Shown here piece by piece: positions 12,301 through 24,204 of a DNA stretch of 64,000 nt (position 1 is the stretch's first letter; each line of letters starts with the position of its first letter). This stretch comes from Pipra filicauda (Eukaryota > Chordata > Aves > Passeriformes > Pipridae). A program made the position numbers and the translations under genes. The notes below the pieces were generated by a model. It did not search any database, was not told the DNA's origin, and worked only from the letters and a program-made list of their open reading frames with translations. The stretch lies in NCBI RefSeq assembly GCF_003945595.2, contig NW_024104151.1, forward strand, positions 82,501 to 146,500. The letters are read 5' to 3'.

Positions 12301-15300
12301 TGTGATCCTTACAGACATTAATGAAGTTCCTATTGTAAATCTATAAAGAATTACCAACTGAAGTGTGCACTTTTTGTTTCATTGCAATAACTCAGTGCTG
12401 TGTGATTGCCTGGGTTAATGATGAAAAAGTCAAATATACTATCAGAGCTGATGGAAAAATCTATCACCAATCTGAAATTAAAATTCATCTGTGGTCAATA
12501 AGATTTAATATCCATGCAAGTGGCGCTGTAAAGAGTAAATGAATCAATGTCATCAATACATAATCAGTATGAAATATGATGTGAATAAAATTATGTGCAA
12601 GAGTCATACATCCACTCTTTTCTGGACCAGGGTGGAATGAACAGTCTCTTAACTCAAGGTTGACAGTAATTGTTACAAATTAGGCACAGCAGTTATCAAA
12701 ATGCACTCACTTGCATAGCTTTAGGACTTATTAAGGAGATTAAAATAGATCTAAAACTATCTAGTTTCAGAGTTACAAGACAACTGTTGATCAGAATTTT
12801 TTTTCTTCTTCTTCGCTATATGATTTGTACAGTCATTATTTACTCATTTAGCTAGAAACCAAGAGCTATCAACCACAGAGATATACAATCTCTAGTTGAG
12901 CTATTAGTGTTATGGAGCGATAAGAAAATAGCATTTTGATTTTTAAATCTGAGTTATGACATACAAACCAGACAAGAAAATACTTCTGAAAGAGTATCCC
13001 AGCATGCTTCCTCAACTAAAATCTTAGTAATTAGGTAAAATACATTGGTTTAGTCCAGGAACCTTCTCTTTACAAGATATTTATTTCCATATTAAAGGAT
13101 CTAATTTTCCTCCCTCAGAAACCTGCTCTCTTGTAGCCCTTAATTTCAAGATTATAAAATAAAATACTTCTCTTTCTTAGGAGTTTGTATTAAGGTATGC
13201 TCTCCATTTCGCTTTGTACATAAGGAGTTCAACAGCTGTACAGATGCACGTGCACAAACCAAAATAAACTGACTCACCCTATATGCCATATTTAAAAGGT
13301 TAGTTATTTTCTCCCCACACCCCGTGCCTAAATAACTTAAGGCAAGTTCAGCTACTTAAAGGTCTCCTTGCAGGGGTGGGGAATGTCCACTATTAGAATG
13401 AAAAGAAATTGATCTTCATTTAGCTCTAAGAAAGCTTATTAGTAATTGTGGAGTATTCACCTTCTGGTCTGGCAGTAGTGGATTACTCTGAAGTGAATTC
13501 AAATGGCCATTGATGAGAGCTGTAGGTCTATCATGTTCACAAAATAAACTGCCATTGATGTAGTGAAACCGATCTCCGGGGACCAGGCGATTCCGGCAGG
13601 TAGAGCATGTAAAACACTGAAAAAGGAAAGAGACAGCAAGTGAAACTACAGCACAAATTAAGTATGCTGCAGGTTTGAAAATTACACTTCAGAGACTGCA
13701 AGCACAGCTGAGATATGGAGCTGCTTGGTTTCTAGTTCTCCAAATATGGCATTAGTCTTACCTGTTGGGACTATGCAGTACATAACTCACGTATAGTTTT
13801 ACCGATTATGAGGGAACAAAGCTACACGCTAAGGAAAGCTTTATAATAGATACTCGTATTTCTAGTTATTGTTTTGCATTTCATTCATAAGCAGATGCAG
13901 ATTTTACAGTAAAGAAGCACAGCAGTACTAATCAGCTACTAAAAAAAATATACAGCAAAACCCCTCACCTTAAGATGATAGACGTTGCCCTGTGCCCTCA
14001 TGACCAGCTCACTAGCAGGAATGGACTGTCCACAGGCACTGCAAGCACCACTGTTTCCAAATAACCTGAAACAGAGGTGATGATCGTGAATAATTTAATA
14101 CACAGAAGACTCTCAGCATTTTTGCACATCACTGCCATGGTTTATTACACAACTATTTTAGACTTCTGACCCCCATCTTCCAACTTGCTTACGTGTCATA
14201 ATACGAAAAAGTATATTTTTGTGTGACTACTGGTAGCTTCACCCTACCTTGGATGTGGTTACAGAGGATTTAATCAGAAATATTGACTTACACCTCTAGA
14301 AACACAAACAATTCTGTACTACACACTTTTTATCAGATTACTGGGTTCATCATAAAAAAAAAGATACAATTCATGACTGGAGTTTAAATGCATTGTGTCC
14401 TTGAAATTATATGAAGAACTCTTTTGTACTTTAATCATATCTTGAGATATGAGTCATCAAAAGGGTTAAGAGGATTTGATTGTATATCTAAGAAGACATC
14501 ATGCTCAGTGTATTGAAACTCCAGTAAACCTCCATCAGTGCAGAGTTTCCATTAGAAACTCTCTGCTATCCAGGTTGATATATAATGTGTATGGGTTAAC
14601 CTTTTCAATCATGGTGTCAACACTTTAGATTTGCCTCTGCTCATCTCTTTCATCCTAACCTTCTCTCTCTCTTGATAATGAAATGCTTGCTCCAACTTCC
14701 CTCTATCTGCTCCTGAGTCCACAATTTAGATTACTTCATCTCTGCTAGCAACAAACTGAATGAAATTTCGATTTGAGCAGAAAGTAATTTACCGGGATCT
14801 GGACCCATTTGTCATCATATCTCTCTGGGTGTTTGCTGTATCACTGCAGTTTTCCTATGCAATCAAATGAGACCACAACATCTGCCATTGGGGGGGGCAC
14901 ACGCAGTGGGGGGAAGGGGGAATAGGCAGAAGAGTGGTGAAGAAAAATATATACATAATTCTTCAAATCTATTTAAAGGCACAACGCATCGATTCAAAAT
15001 ATAATACAATAATGATTATTGAGTTCTACTTTCACAGGCTGTGTTAGCTAGAATTAGAAAAACCTTTATTTGCTTTTGCGCAAGTCTCTAATAGACACAA
15101 ATATTTATAAAGACTACCACAATTCATTTCACAGTAAAAAAGGAAACTGAACTAGCTGGCAGGGTCACAGACCCACTTTTCTGCACGATGGAAAACACAG
15201 TAATAGGATTTACAAATTAGTGTATTGGTGTCATAATAAATATTAATATTTGCATCTCCTTCCTGTCCAAATAAAGTCATAAAATTCTGTTTGTGTCAAC

Positions 15301-18300
15301 CTAGGACACACATTACAACAGAATACCCGTAATCTGAATGATTGCAGTGTGCCTCTGTATAAAAATAATTGCTTTGAATTTTCAGAATCCGAGCTTACAG
15401 AGGAGGCTTGTCATGTTCAAACTACTAATTTGCTGTCGCCACTTTATTGAAAATAGCCTGTAAGTTGTTATTAAATGTATCGACTGAACGACAGAGAGAG
15501 TAGTAAAACTGCCCCTTAAGATGGCTTTTAATAGGAAGCTGAGAAACAAATTTTGCAGCAGAATCGATTTGAAGAGTTCAATCAAAACTCCATTTCAAAA
15601 CTAATTAGTCTGAGATCCACGACACATTGACACGTTCTTGCAGAATCACAGTGGTTACAAAGGGAAAGCTGAACTAATATATTGTCAGGACCTCCCGCCA
15701 AAGGGACTAAACTGTCTGGAAACTAAAGGTCCATTATTAGGGCATCTTCCAAAACGGGACCAGTTCCGAGTAGTTACATGATGTATCAAGGTTACTTCCA
15801 AAGCTTTGCAATATGCATTTTTCTTCCTTCATTGTTACTCGTAACCAAGTTGGCACTAGAAAAGGTGCACTGGAAGGGCTTCGAGAGGAGGCAGCAAGGC
15901 ACTCTTGCATTTCTAGAGCAAAGACACAAAAATCTAGGGTAAGGGGGTGGCACCAAGGGCACTGCCGGCTAGAGACAGGAAGAAAGGCAAAGATGGACAG
16001 ACAATGTAAGTTGTCCAGGAGAATCTGAGCCTGGTGAGCAGTCTCTCACAACCCCCCTGTACAACTGCAGCACCCAATTGCAAACACAGCTTTCGGAATG
16101 CTGATCTCATTGCACTACTTGTCTTCATTAAGCATTCATTGTTATACTATTCTCTCTGAACTAAAAGTGGTTGAATGTCTGTGAATTCTAATAAACAGAG
16201 TCAAACTAATCCAGAGGCTTTCCACACATCCTAGGTTTTCCCCAGGCATGTTTCCAGAACAATTCTGGTTTGGGAAGCCACTTCAGCTGAATATTCTGCT
16301 AAAAGTCCTAAAAATTACTTACAAACTCAGAACACCTTTTCACTTCTTTGTATTATTTACCAGGACAATTAAGCTTATTTTTCCTTCTCTACTGTTATGA
16401 ATGGTTTTATTCTGTAATACCATTAACAGGAAAAACGTTTTATCTTTAAAAAAATTGTTATTCCTCCTTACCAGTAAAGGAAGTCTTCCATAGTAACTAT
16501 TCTTAACTGAAAAAGTTGTTTCACATGGTTTCTGGGAGGCTGGAGAGCTAATTATCTAACCAGGGGGACTGTCCAGGACAGTATTTGATTTAAAAGGCTT
16601 GAGGCTTTAGGTGCTCAATTAAGTAGCTATTGGTCTCAGACTGGACTTTAATGGGCTCTTTTCTCTTTAACTGCAGCAAAGGGTAGAGATACCCCAGGTC
16701 AGGCTAATTAAAGCCAGGGGACTCTTTAATTGTGATGACAGAATTGGTTTCAGTTTCCTCTTTGGGTCCTCAGTCCAAGAAGGTCATTAATATTTCAACA
16801 TTTGGGCAATGCAATCAATCACAAACATCAAGAGGTTCCCTGTACGGACAAGGCAGCTCTTCTACACTTGGCAGCATTTTACCGAGCCACCTTAAATTAA
16901 CTACTGTGTGCTTCCAACACAGCATTCCCCACACCCCCAAACACAGAAATGCTCCTCATTTTTTTAGTTGGTGGGGATTTTTTGGGTGGATTTTTTTCAG
17001 AACTTTCTGTGCAAGAGTGGGAATGAAGGCAGTGAGAAGCCTTTTCAGCCCAGTTTCCCGTCTTGCTGCTCAAAATTCAGCATCAGCAGAAACACATCTC
17101 TGGCAACTTGTACTAGCAAAATAAGGTTCCAGTGCTTTCCAAAATCGTGGAGACAGATTTAAGCACTCTGATTCTTGCACAACATATATCCAAGCCCTAG
17201 CAAAGAGAAATGCACATCCAGACCTACTGATCCAGAAGCAATCGGTGTTTCTGTACATTCCCTACATTTAATCTAAATTCTGCACCAGCTATATTAAATG
17301 TAACAAAGAAAGGCAACACAGAAATTACGCCTGAAGCCAAGTCCATTAAAGGTACTTCAGAATAACTAGAGACCAAGCACCTTAAAAGCACCAGAAGCTA
17401 TTGATACTTAAAAGGGGGGCTGTGCATAATGGCAAGTGCTGCATTAGAGAAGGGGAAGAAAAAAAAAGGAGGAAAAAAAAACCAGCCAAATTACGCTTGG
17501 TTAATTCAGAGTAACAGATCTGCCCCCAAGTGAATTGGAGGCCTTGAATTAATTCTGTTATGACAAATCAAGATAAACGTTCCCCCTAAATTGCATGCGA
17601 TTTAATTAATTTTTGAGATCCTGTTTTTTTTTTTTTTCCTAGCTAATAGTTCACATGCTCCTGTGCTGTCATTGTGCTTGAGTGGGCAGACTTCAAAGTG
17701 ATATTAAATAACCAACTATTAGATTTACCTAGCACGTCCTATTGGAAAAGTGCCATTTAATTACCTAGCCTGTTCAATTAAAGGGACAGCATTCCCTGAA
17801 TATAGCAGCTTGCCGCTGATTACCAGGGAAATGAACTGGCTGCCTGGCGGCCCCCTCCCCTGCCCTGCGCGGCCCTCGGTGCGGCTCGGCCGGGCCCGGC
17901 CGCCCCCGCCCCGGGGCTGCGCCCCCGCCGCGCTGCGCGGAGCGGGCACCCGGGGAGGGGCGCCGGGCGCTGCCCCTTTAAGAGGCGCCCGGGCAGCCTC
18001 CCCCTCTCCCCCTTCCCCACCACTCCCTGCTCTCTCTTAGAGGCCAATTTTGTTAATTAAATGTTTTGTTTGCGACGCGGCTCTCATTCATTTCGGACAC
18101 GTCATTCCGAGCAGATCTAAGCCAGGGACCAGATCTCATTAGATAAAACCTATCAGAACTAAGAGAAAATGGAGGAGACACTAATTAAAGCTTTTAATTG
18201 TGCGGATTCGCTGCCACGCTGCTGCTTTATCTGGCATCTTAAGGTTGGGAGGGCTGCGCTCCGCTCCCCTCCCTGAGCGCGCTGCTTGCCGTGAGGAGGG

Positions 18301-21139
18301 AGGGGAACGGACCGGGGTTTTCGCCTCCCTCTCTTTTCCCAGGAACCTTGGCCTTCAATGAAAGCTGCTGCTGTGGCTGTACGGCCAATTTGTGTTCGGG
18401 TTTTGGGAGCTGGCGGGGGGGAGGGGGGGGGGGGGTAAGGGGAAGGAGGAGCAGAGAGGGAGGGAAAGGGGAGTGTTGTGTTGTTTAAACAACAACAAAA
18501 AACCCCACAGACAGCTTCAGACGGTTAAAAAGCTCATTAATAAATGGCCCCATGGTCTTGGCCCGAAGGAGTCAAGTCCCTTTTACCTGGCGCCTGCTGG
18601 GCCGATCAATCCTCTTTCTCATTTTGTCAATTGTGTCTAGCATGCCCCACATCTCCAATTGAGAACTGTGCCCGTGGCTCTTGCCAGGGGAAAAAAATGT
18701 GCCACTGCAAAAGCCCTACCGAAAACTAAGAGGGTAAAGGATGGCAGAAGGAAACAGAGACTCGCTGTCAGATGGGTGGCAGTGCCTTCACACCTGAACA
18801 CGGCCATTTCAAACAAGAAAAGGTTGAGGGCCTCGCTCATGCCAGCATGACCCAGGAAGAAGCCTACAAAGTCCATTTCCAGCAGGAAAGCGCCAAGTTA
18901 ACTCAGCCTTGGCAGGACCAGACCATCCTACCCCACCTTGAGTGTACAGTGTCCAGTTCAAGTTTCAGCAAGCATCTGTCAGAGTTATTTTTGCAAGTCA
19001 AATTACGCAGATCTAAAGAGAAGTCAGACGATGGGACAAGGAGATCAATTCAAACCCCTCATCTGATAAAGCATCCTATTCATAATCGCCTACATTAAAA
19101 TGAACGAGTATTAATTTTTGGCAACACAAGACCAGAGAACTGCGATAAACTTGCCTGAACTTGCCTCTGGGATACACTGGACGCATCTTCTCTTTTTAAT
19201 TAGTAGCAATCAGACATGAGGGTTTGTTTGATGGTGCTGGTCGAGTGATGAATCTGTACTATTCAGTGCATCTTAACAGTAGTGTCAATTTTTCCACTTC
19301 AAACAAGACTCTTTCCCTAACACTGTTCTGCTCCATTTAATTACAGTTCTGCCAGGCTTAGGCTTGTTGCTCAGGATGATGACCAAAAAGCACCATTAAC
19401 CCCCCATCATGTGCTGATTCTTTAGCATTTCTCTCTAAAAATACCCCCAAAACTAATGAAGCTTAGGCTTCGATTCCTCAGATACCAAGGGACATTTTAT
19501 CTACCTAACTTCCCAAAGCCACGGCCATGTACCAGGTCAGAGGCTGCACTATCAGAGTAACCAAGTCTTAACTCTGTCCTCTTAGACTAAGGAGATCTCT
19601 GTGCATATGGACATTCGGTACAGTCCACATCTTCTCAAACAGAAGTCAAGTTTTACAACATAAGCAAACTTGCAACATTCGATGGCTGGTTTTGGTAGGG
19701 TTTTTTTTCAGAAAGGAAAAAAAAATGTAAGTTTTTGGCCATCAGGGAGAAGGGAAATCCTGGGTTAACTCTTGACATTTACTGTAAACGAGAAGCCAGA
19801 AGCATTTAAACAGAACACAGTTTCTTTTAACTAAACATTTCTGCGATGCCGGGAAGGTATGGGGCTTTTCTGTTGTTTTTTTTAATTACTGAATGTTGAA
19901 ACAGAACACCTCCTTGAAGCATTCATGTGCATCAGTCTATCAAACCATTTACTCAAATTAAATGTGTAATCCTTCAAAATGCCTCCTTTTAAATTAATGA
20001 GTTTAAGTAGCTTGAGTTCACCTGAAAAGATCGTACGGGCACCTGACCTCATGAATTCTTTCTATTAATTATATTGGAAACTTGTTGGAAGGGATACTCT
20101 GCATAATCTTACTGTACCCCAACAGATGTGAGATTAGTGAGGCTTAGTTCCCCCTACCCAAATCTGTGGCATTTAAAGCAAACAGCTTCAAAAGAGGAAG
20201 AGATAAGAAATAAAGGGCACAAGCATATACCTCCTCTCCTATCTCCTGCATTTTCTATACTGAAAGTTAAGAGAAATGCCGGTTCAAAGCTTCTCTGTAA
20301 CAATGCGAAGACAAACATCATACCACCGGTTTTTGCTATAAGTAGAATCGGTGGCCCTCCAACTGACGGTTAATCAGCTCTTTCACAAGGAGAACAGAGA
20401 ATGAGTCATTCTGTTTCCACTCAAAGGAGTTTAAAGGTGCTTATGTAAATATCATAATTAATCAGATACTAAAGGCAGGCATTTCATTATTTAGCACCTC
20501 TGCCACAGCCTTATTTAAGCTCTACGATTTTAACATTTACCGTTCAGATATGCACACTTCTCCTTCAACACTACAACAAAGCAGATTAATTTAGCCTCTC
20601 TGATTGCTGTTTATTTTTAGTTAGGACTTGTTTTGTGCTGACAAACCACTTTAAAGTTACAGTCGTCGTTCCGCCTCCCCCCCCCCCCACTCTTCCCTCC
20701 ACTTGGCAGTCGCAACTACGCCCTGGGCTAGGCGCTAACATCCGCACCCGCACGTCTCCTCGTTCCTAATGATCCTGAGCCAGCCCACCCCTCTGCCCGG
20801 CGGACACCCACGGCGAGAAATAAAGGGGGGAAAATGGAAAGATGGAGAAAAAGGCAGGGAGAAAGGGGGAAAGTGGCCTTCGACAGCCCGGCAGTCACCT
20901 CACCTGATGTAGTCGTTTCTGCAGAGAATCATCCCGCTCTTGGTGTAGCAGGAGGTGCCGATGTCCCCCAGCTGGGCCTGGCAGCAGGAGCACTTGAGGC
21001 AGCGGCTGTGCCAGTAGCTGTCCATGGCGTAGAGCAGGAAGCGGTCGGCGATCTTCCCCCCGCAGCCGGCGCACCTCTTCCAGGAGAGGGAGCCCGCCGT
21101 GACCGGGGGCGGCTGCGCGCTGCCGCCGGGGTTCACCAT
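9357..21139 (-). CDS. LMO4: LMO4, LIM domain only 4 (spliced CDS, 165 aa)
   Basis: Join 21139-20904, 14065-13969, 13616-13461 and 9365-9357 on the minus strand. LMO4 is a nuclear LIM-only transcriptional cofactor without a DNA-binding domain. It bridges the LIM-binding protein LDB1 and partners such as DEAF1, CtIP and BRCA1, and acts in neural, neural crest and epithelial development (family knowledge). The joined protein has 165 residues, the usual vertebrate length. LIM1 shows zinc ligands C23, C26, H44, C47, C50, C53, C73 and D76. LIM2 shows C87, C90, H109, C112, C115, C118, C137 and D140. The start ATG sits in GCCATGG, a good Kozak context, three bases after a splice acceptor. Compared with remembered mammalian LMO4, visible changes are confined to the disordered N-terminus (Gly6, Ala8). 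The protein ends DQKVC. No frameshift or missing ligand is seen. Confidence 0.97.
9366..13460 (-). other. LMO4: LMO4 intron 4
   Basis: This 4.1-kb AT-rich intron precedes the nearly non-coding last exon. A motif-rich stretch at about 10080-10270 (AGCTAATTAAAG near 10178) may be regulatory, but nothing decisive is visible. No interspersed repeats were recognised. Confidence 0.85.
13461..13616 (-). CDS. LMO4: LMO4 coding exon 4 (residues 112-163)
   Basis: The exon is 156 nt, exactly 52 codons, from CFTCSTCRNR to LLPDQK. It holds the second half of LIM2 (C112, C115, C118, C137, D140) and most of the C-terminal tail. The acceptor is a long pyrimidine tract ending TTTTTCAG (13624-13617). The donor is GTGAAT from 13460. 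Both ends are phase 0. Confidence 0.96.
13617..13968 (-). other. LMO4: LMO4 intron 3
   Basis: This short 352-nt phase 0 GT-AG intron divides LIM2 between H109-Leu-Lys111 and C112. Nothing else is recognisable in it. Confidence 0.9.
13969..14065 (-). CDS. LMO4: LMO4 coding exon 3 (residues 79-111)
   Basis: This 97-nt exon supplies the last base of Arg79 and then 32 codons from LFGNSGACSACG to VYHLK. It covers the LIM1-LIM2 linker and the first zinc finger of LIM2 up to H109. The acceptor is TTTCAG at 14071-14066 and the donor is GTGAGG from 13968. It ends in phase 0. At 97 nt it is too short and spliced to be found by simple ORF length. Confidence 0.96.
17480..18250. promoter_or_regulatory. 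Candidate intronic regulatory element of LMO4
   Basis: AT-rich blocks with repeated TTAATTAA/ATTAAA cores (17540-17620, 17750-17790, 18040-18065, 18180-18205) flank a 170-bp CpG-rich core (about 17840-18010). Dense homeodomain-type motifs, low repeat content and position inside a developmental regulator are typical of deeply conserved enhancers. Conservation itself was not measured. Confidence 0.45.
18414..18435 (+). repeat. G-run in LMO4 intron 2
   Basis: Twenty-two bases are guanine except for a single A. The nascent LMO4 transcript would carry the C-rich complement. It is prone to quadruplex or i-motif formation and to sequencing error. Confidence 0.75.
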
Positions 21140-21350
21140 GGCCTGCGCGGAGAGAGGGGCGGGGGCGGGTCAGCGCCGGCACGGGACGGGACCGGCCGGA
21201 GCGGCGGGGCCGGAGCCGCTGCCGGGCCCTGCGGGGGCAGCGCTGGGCCGGGGCGCGGGGCAGGGGCGCGGCCCCGCAGCTGGCGGGGATCGGGGGGCAG
21301 AGCGAGCGCGCCCCGCCGCCCCCCCGCTCCGGGCTTGTGCAGCTGCAGCT
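20640..21350. promoter_or_regulatory. LMO4: CpG island over LMO4 exon 2
   Basis: GC- and CpG-rich sequence covers exon 2 and about 200 bp of intron on each side, with GGGGCGGG runs just before the acceptor. It may be a downstream extension of the promoter island or a second start region. The open frames seen antisense here are composition artefacts. Confidence 0.6.
20904..21139 (-). CDS. LMO4: LMO4 coding exon 2 (residues 1-78 plus 2 nt)
   Basis: This exon encodes the short Pro/Ser-rich N-terminus and the whole of LIM1. The exon itself begins at 21142: the acceptor reads CTCTCTCCGCGCAG, then GCC, then the ATG. It ends with AG of an arginine codon split in phase 2, followed by the donor GTGAGG at 20903-20898. 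It lies inside its own CpG-rich block. Confidence 0.97.
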
Positions 21351-23346
21351 CACAAGTCAGGAACAGTCCCAGGGTTTGTTTTGCTTATGAAAAAAAAAAA
21401 AAAAAAGTGTGTGAAGAGTGGGGGGAGAAAGAAAAAAGTTGTGAAACTGGTTTTTCAGTCTAGCAGAGCCTCCGCAGGCTCAGGGCGGTAACGAGGGGCT
21501 CGGGACCGGCCCTGTAGACCTCGAGATTTTATTTTTTTGTAGTTTTATTTTGGAGACCTAAAAACACCCAGAGAAAACACTGCTGACTGAGGAGACTGGC
21601 CAGAATAATAGATCACTGAACTTTAGGACGCCTGTTAACTTCCTACACAAACATACTCAACTTTTGTCTCGCTAATCTGCCCTTGATCAGCAGTTTAAAT
21701 GCTAAAGCTTTGTTACTCAAAAAAAAAAAAAATTACCGACCCTAGGAAAGCAGCAGAGTAATGAAGTGCACCACTCCGGCTGCGGTTACTTTGGCCGCCC
21801 CCGAAACTGCTACTAAGGGCATTTTTCACTTTCTAATAAATGCTTTATGCAAGCTGGACAACCGAGAGATAATATAGGAATCAATTCATAAAGCTTACTC
21901 TAAACCGATTAATTTGTTGCCTTCAATCCAGAGTCCAATAAACTCCTGGTGTTCCTCTAGTCACTTATACTATAAAAAGATCAAGTTATTTACTGCCAAT
22001 TAAGCAGCATGTTTTGTCTTTGTCCTTTGTAAGCCGTATGTGCTCATGCCGAGGCATCTGGCTATCTGCTAAGGACCTTCAGACTGATACGTCCAGAGCA
22101 GCGAGGATGAACTTTTTCTGCCACTGGCCCAACTCGGCTGCAGGAGGAGAACTGAGGCCGATTTAAACACACATTTCCTCAGAAAGAGTACCTGGAGGTA
22201 TGTCCAGTGACCGCACAATAAACCAGGAGAACTGCACCAATTAAGCTGTAACAAAAACCCCGAGACTTTGGAAAGAAAACCACTCTAAAAGCCATTAGCA
22301 TTGCATTTATCCGAACGCATCGTATACCTTTATGTAAATTGATTTCTGATGCATTTGTTCAAGGAATTGCCTTTTGTTACAGTTTCCAGCTACAGCCTAA
22401 ATGAATCTGCATTTCCTGCTCCAAGTCTTTAAACCGTTTCCCTACGCTTTAAATCACTTCGGATATCTTAAAAGAAAGAAAAAGGCTCCATGCCACCACC
22501 TTAGCCCGTCTTTGTCGAAGGCAAATATGTATAAATATAAAATGGGAAACGTTACACTGAGAAAACCATCCAGTAACCCCATTAAGCTAAAGCTCTTAAG
22601 GACAAGCAATACCTTAATGCTGATTAAATCTAAAAAGATGAATCAAGAGGACTGACCAGAAAGTGACTCCCTTGATAACTAAGGACGGGCCCTCATCAAG
22701 TTTCATTTAGAGTTGAGGGGGGGGAAAGCTTTTAACTTAAATAGGCTTACTCTAGTAATTACACAGCCAAGCAATTTAGGTCCTGGGATAGGAGTCAGTG
22801 AAATAGAAAGCAGAGCTGGAACCTAGAGGCAAAATAACCCCCCCCTTTTAACAGCGTCTCTGGTGCTTTTTTAATGGAGACCAAGGGAGGGACAAGCGGA
22901 GAGCTGGCAATTTGTAGTACAAAAATGGATGCTTAATTCATGTCTTGGTTTTAATTAGGTGATTCATCGAATTTCTCCTGGATTGAAACAAAAGACCGTG
23001 TGGGGGGCAGGAAGGGAACCGGAGAGGACAGAAATAGAGAGCTCACTTTGATCTTTTCTGCCACTGTTTCAGAACAGTGTTTACTACGGGGGACGCGGGT
23101 GTCCCAGCGCCCAACCCCCCCCCCCCACCTCCCCGTCCCTTCCATTCACAGACGAGGCAGGCAGAGCCCTTTCCTGGCGGTAGCTGGGAAGGGGGGTAAG
23201 GAAAGGCGCTACAGCGGCGGCCGTCGCCAGGCTTTGTACGCGGGGCCGCGACAATGCCCGGGGCGCCCCGCTCCGCGCCCCTCCGCCCGGCGGGCACCGC
23301 GCACACGAACGCTGGGAAACACGGGGGAGCGACCGGCACTTCTTAC
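21143..23346 (-). other. LMO4: LMO4 intron 1
   Basis: This 2.2-kb GT-AG intron lies between non-coding exon 1 and the start-codon exon. Both ends are CpG-rich. The middle (about 21600-22700) is AT-rich with many TAAT-core homeodomain-like motifs, for example around 21900-21920 and 22600-22630. No coding exon is recognisable inside it. Confidence 0.75.
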
Positions 23347-23960
23347 CTGCTTCCCCTCTATATTGCAAAAGGCCGGGGAGCGCCGCTCGGGGTGCCTGAA
23401 GAGGTCTCCTTGCAAAGAAATAAGCACAGCACTCGCCCTCTCGCCGGCTGTCGGGAGCGCTGGAGGGAGCCCCCCGCCCGGCAAAGGGCAGCCCGGGCTG
23501 GAAAAATATAGATATTGCTATGAGAGGCGTCTGCCCGGGTCCTTCCTCCCGCTCCCGCTTCCCGGGAGGGGAGCTGCAGAGCTCGGTCCCCGCCGCTGAG
23601 CCGCACACGCAGGGCGCCGCCGCCGCTCGCTGCTGCAATCGCCGGGCAAGTTTGGCAATGTGGCTTCACTTTGTGCCTCTTCCCCCCCGCCCCCCCACCT
23701 CCGCCCCCTCTCTGGGCTGCGGCGGCTCCCGAGCCTCCCGCGGCGCGGAGCCGGCCGGCCGCGGCCCGCCGGGGCGCCTCAGCGGAGCGGGCGGGAGCCG
23801 GCGAGTTTGAGCGGGGCTGGGCGCGGAGCTGCTGCCGGGATCCGGCGGCGGCGGCGCTGGCGGAGGGCGAGGGGCGGCCCCTCTGCCCGTCTGAGCGTGA
23901 GGGTGCGGGTGCGAGTGTGCCCGTGTGAGTGCGTGTGTGCCCGCACGGTGCGCGTGAGCC
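23347..23960 (-). other. LMO4: LMO4 exon 1, non-coding 5'UTR
   Basis: The donor CAG|GTAAGA is a perfect consensus site in the CpG island and joins naturally to the acceptor at 21143. The upstream limit is not visible as a sharp signal; I placed it near 23960, below two CCAAT boxes. The exon is very GC-rich and contains an ATG-initiated open frame (24002-23358) that stops before the donor. It has no recognisable protein content, so I read it as 5'UTR. Start-site uncertainty is some hundreds of bases. Confidence 0.6.
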
Positions 23961-24100
23961 CGCTGCCCTCACACATGTGTTACTGACAGAGCAGAATCCC
24001 AACTACACTCCGGCTCGGCGCCCCCGTCAGCCCGCCGCAGCCAATCCGCCCCCGGCTTGTTCAGGCGGAATAATAAAACCTGCCAATCCCCGGGAAGACA
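23950..24100 (-). promoter_or_regulatory. LMO4: Candidate proximal LMO4 promoter with two CCAAT boxes
   Basis: CCAAT pentamers at 24041-24045 and 24083-24087 lie 42 bp apart, each followed by C/G-rich sequence. On the minus strand they read GATTGG/ATTGG. A TTTTATTATT stretch lies between them (about 24069-24078). This spacing suits NF-Y binding 60-120 bp upstream of a start near 23960-24000. The start site itself is inferred. Confidence 0.5.
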
Positions 24101-24111
24101 AAGGAATGAGT

Positions 24112-24204
24112 GAAAGGGGAGGAAAAAAAAAAAAAAAAAAAAGAGGAGAGGAAGGGAGGGGGCGAGGAGGAGGAGGAGGAGGGGAATGGAGAGGAAGGAG
24201 GGAG
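24112..24204 (+). repeat. Polypurine tract
   Basis: Almost uninterrupted purines include an A-run of about 20 (24123-24142) and a GGA/GAG repeat (24164-24181). The transcript strand is polypyrimidine. It sits just upstream of the CCAAT boxes and could form triplex DNA or exclude nucleosomes. Confidence 0.8.

Larger units (their letters stand above)
14066..20903 (-). other. LMO4: LMO4 intron 2
   Basis: This 6.8-kb intron splits the Arg79 codon. Its 3' two-thirds on the transcript (14.1-17.4 kb) is ordinary AT-rich sequence. The 17.4-18.9 kb part has a distinct GC-rich island within homeodomain-motif-rich DNA, described separately. No repeat copies or coding exons were recognised in the rest. 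Confidence 0.85.
8610..23960 (-). other. LMO4: LMO4 transcription unit (5 exons)
   Basis: The gene spans about 15 kb on the minus strand. Exon 1 is non-coding and ends at a consensus CAG|GTAAGA donor (49-41 of the 23300s). Exons 2-4 carry almost all the coding sequence, and exon 5 adds the last two codons and the 3'UTR. Introns are about 2.2, 6.8, 0.35 and 4.1 kb, all GT-AG. Exons 2-5 are certain from protein identity. The outer ends are inferred: the 5' end from the CpG island and CCAAT boxes, the 3' end from an AATAAA signal. No second gene overlaps it on the plus strand that I can support. Confidence 0.9.

Noticed and set aside
20834..21463. 209-codon plus-strand open frame antisense to LMO4 exon 2
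   Set aside because: It is the complement of a conserved LIM exon plus GC-rich intron. The content is low-complexity and ends in a poly-Lys run from an A homopolymer.
23358..24002. 214-codon open frame in LMO4 exon 1
   Set aside because: GC-driven open frame in the 5'UTR that stops before the donor. It would be at most an upstream ORF, since no protein features are seen.
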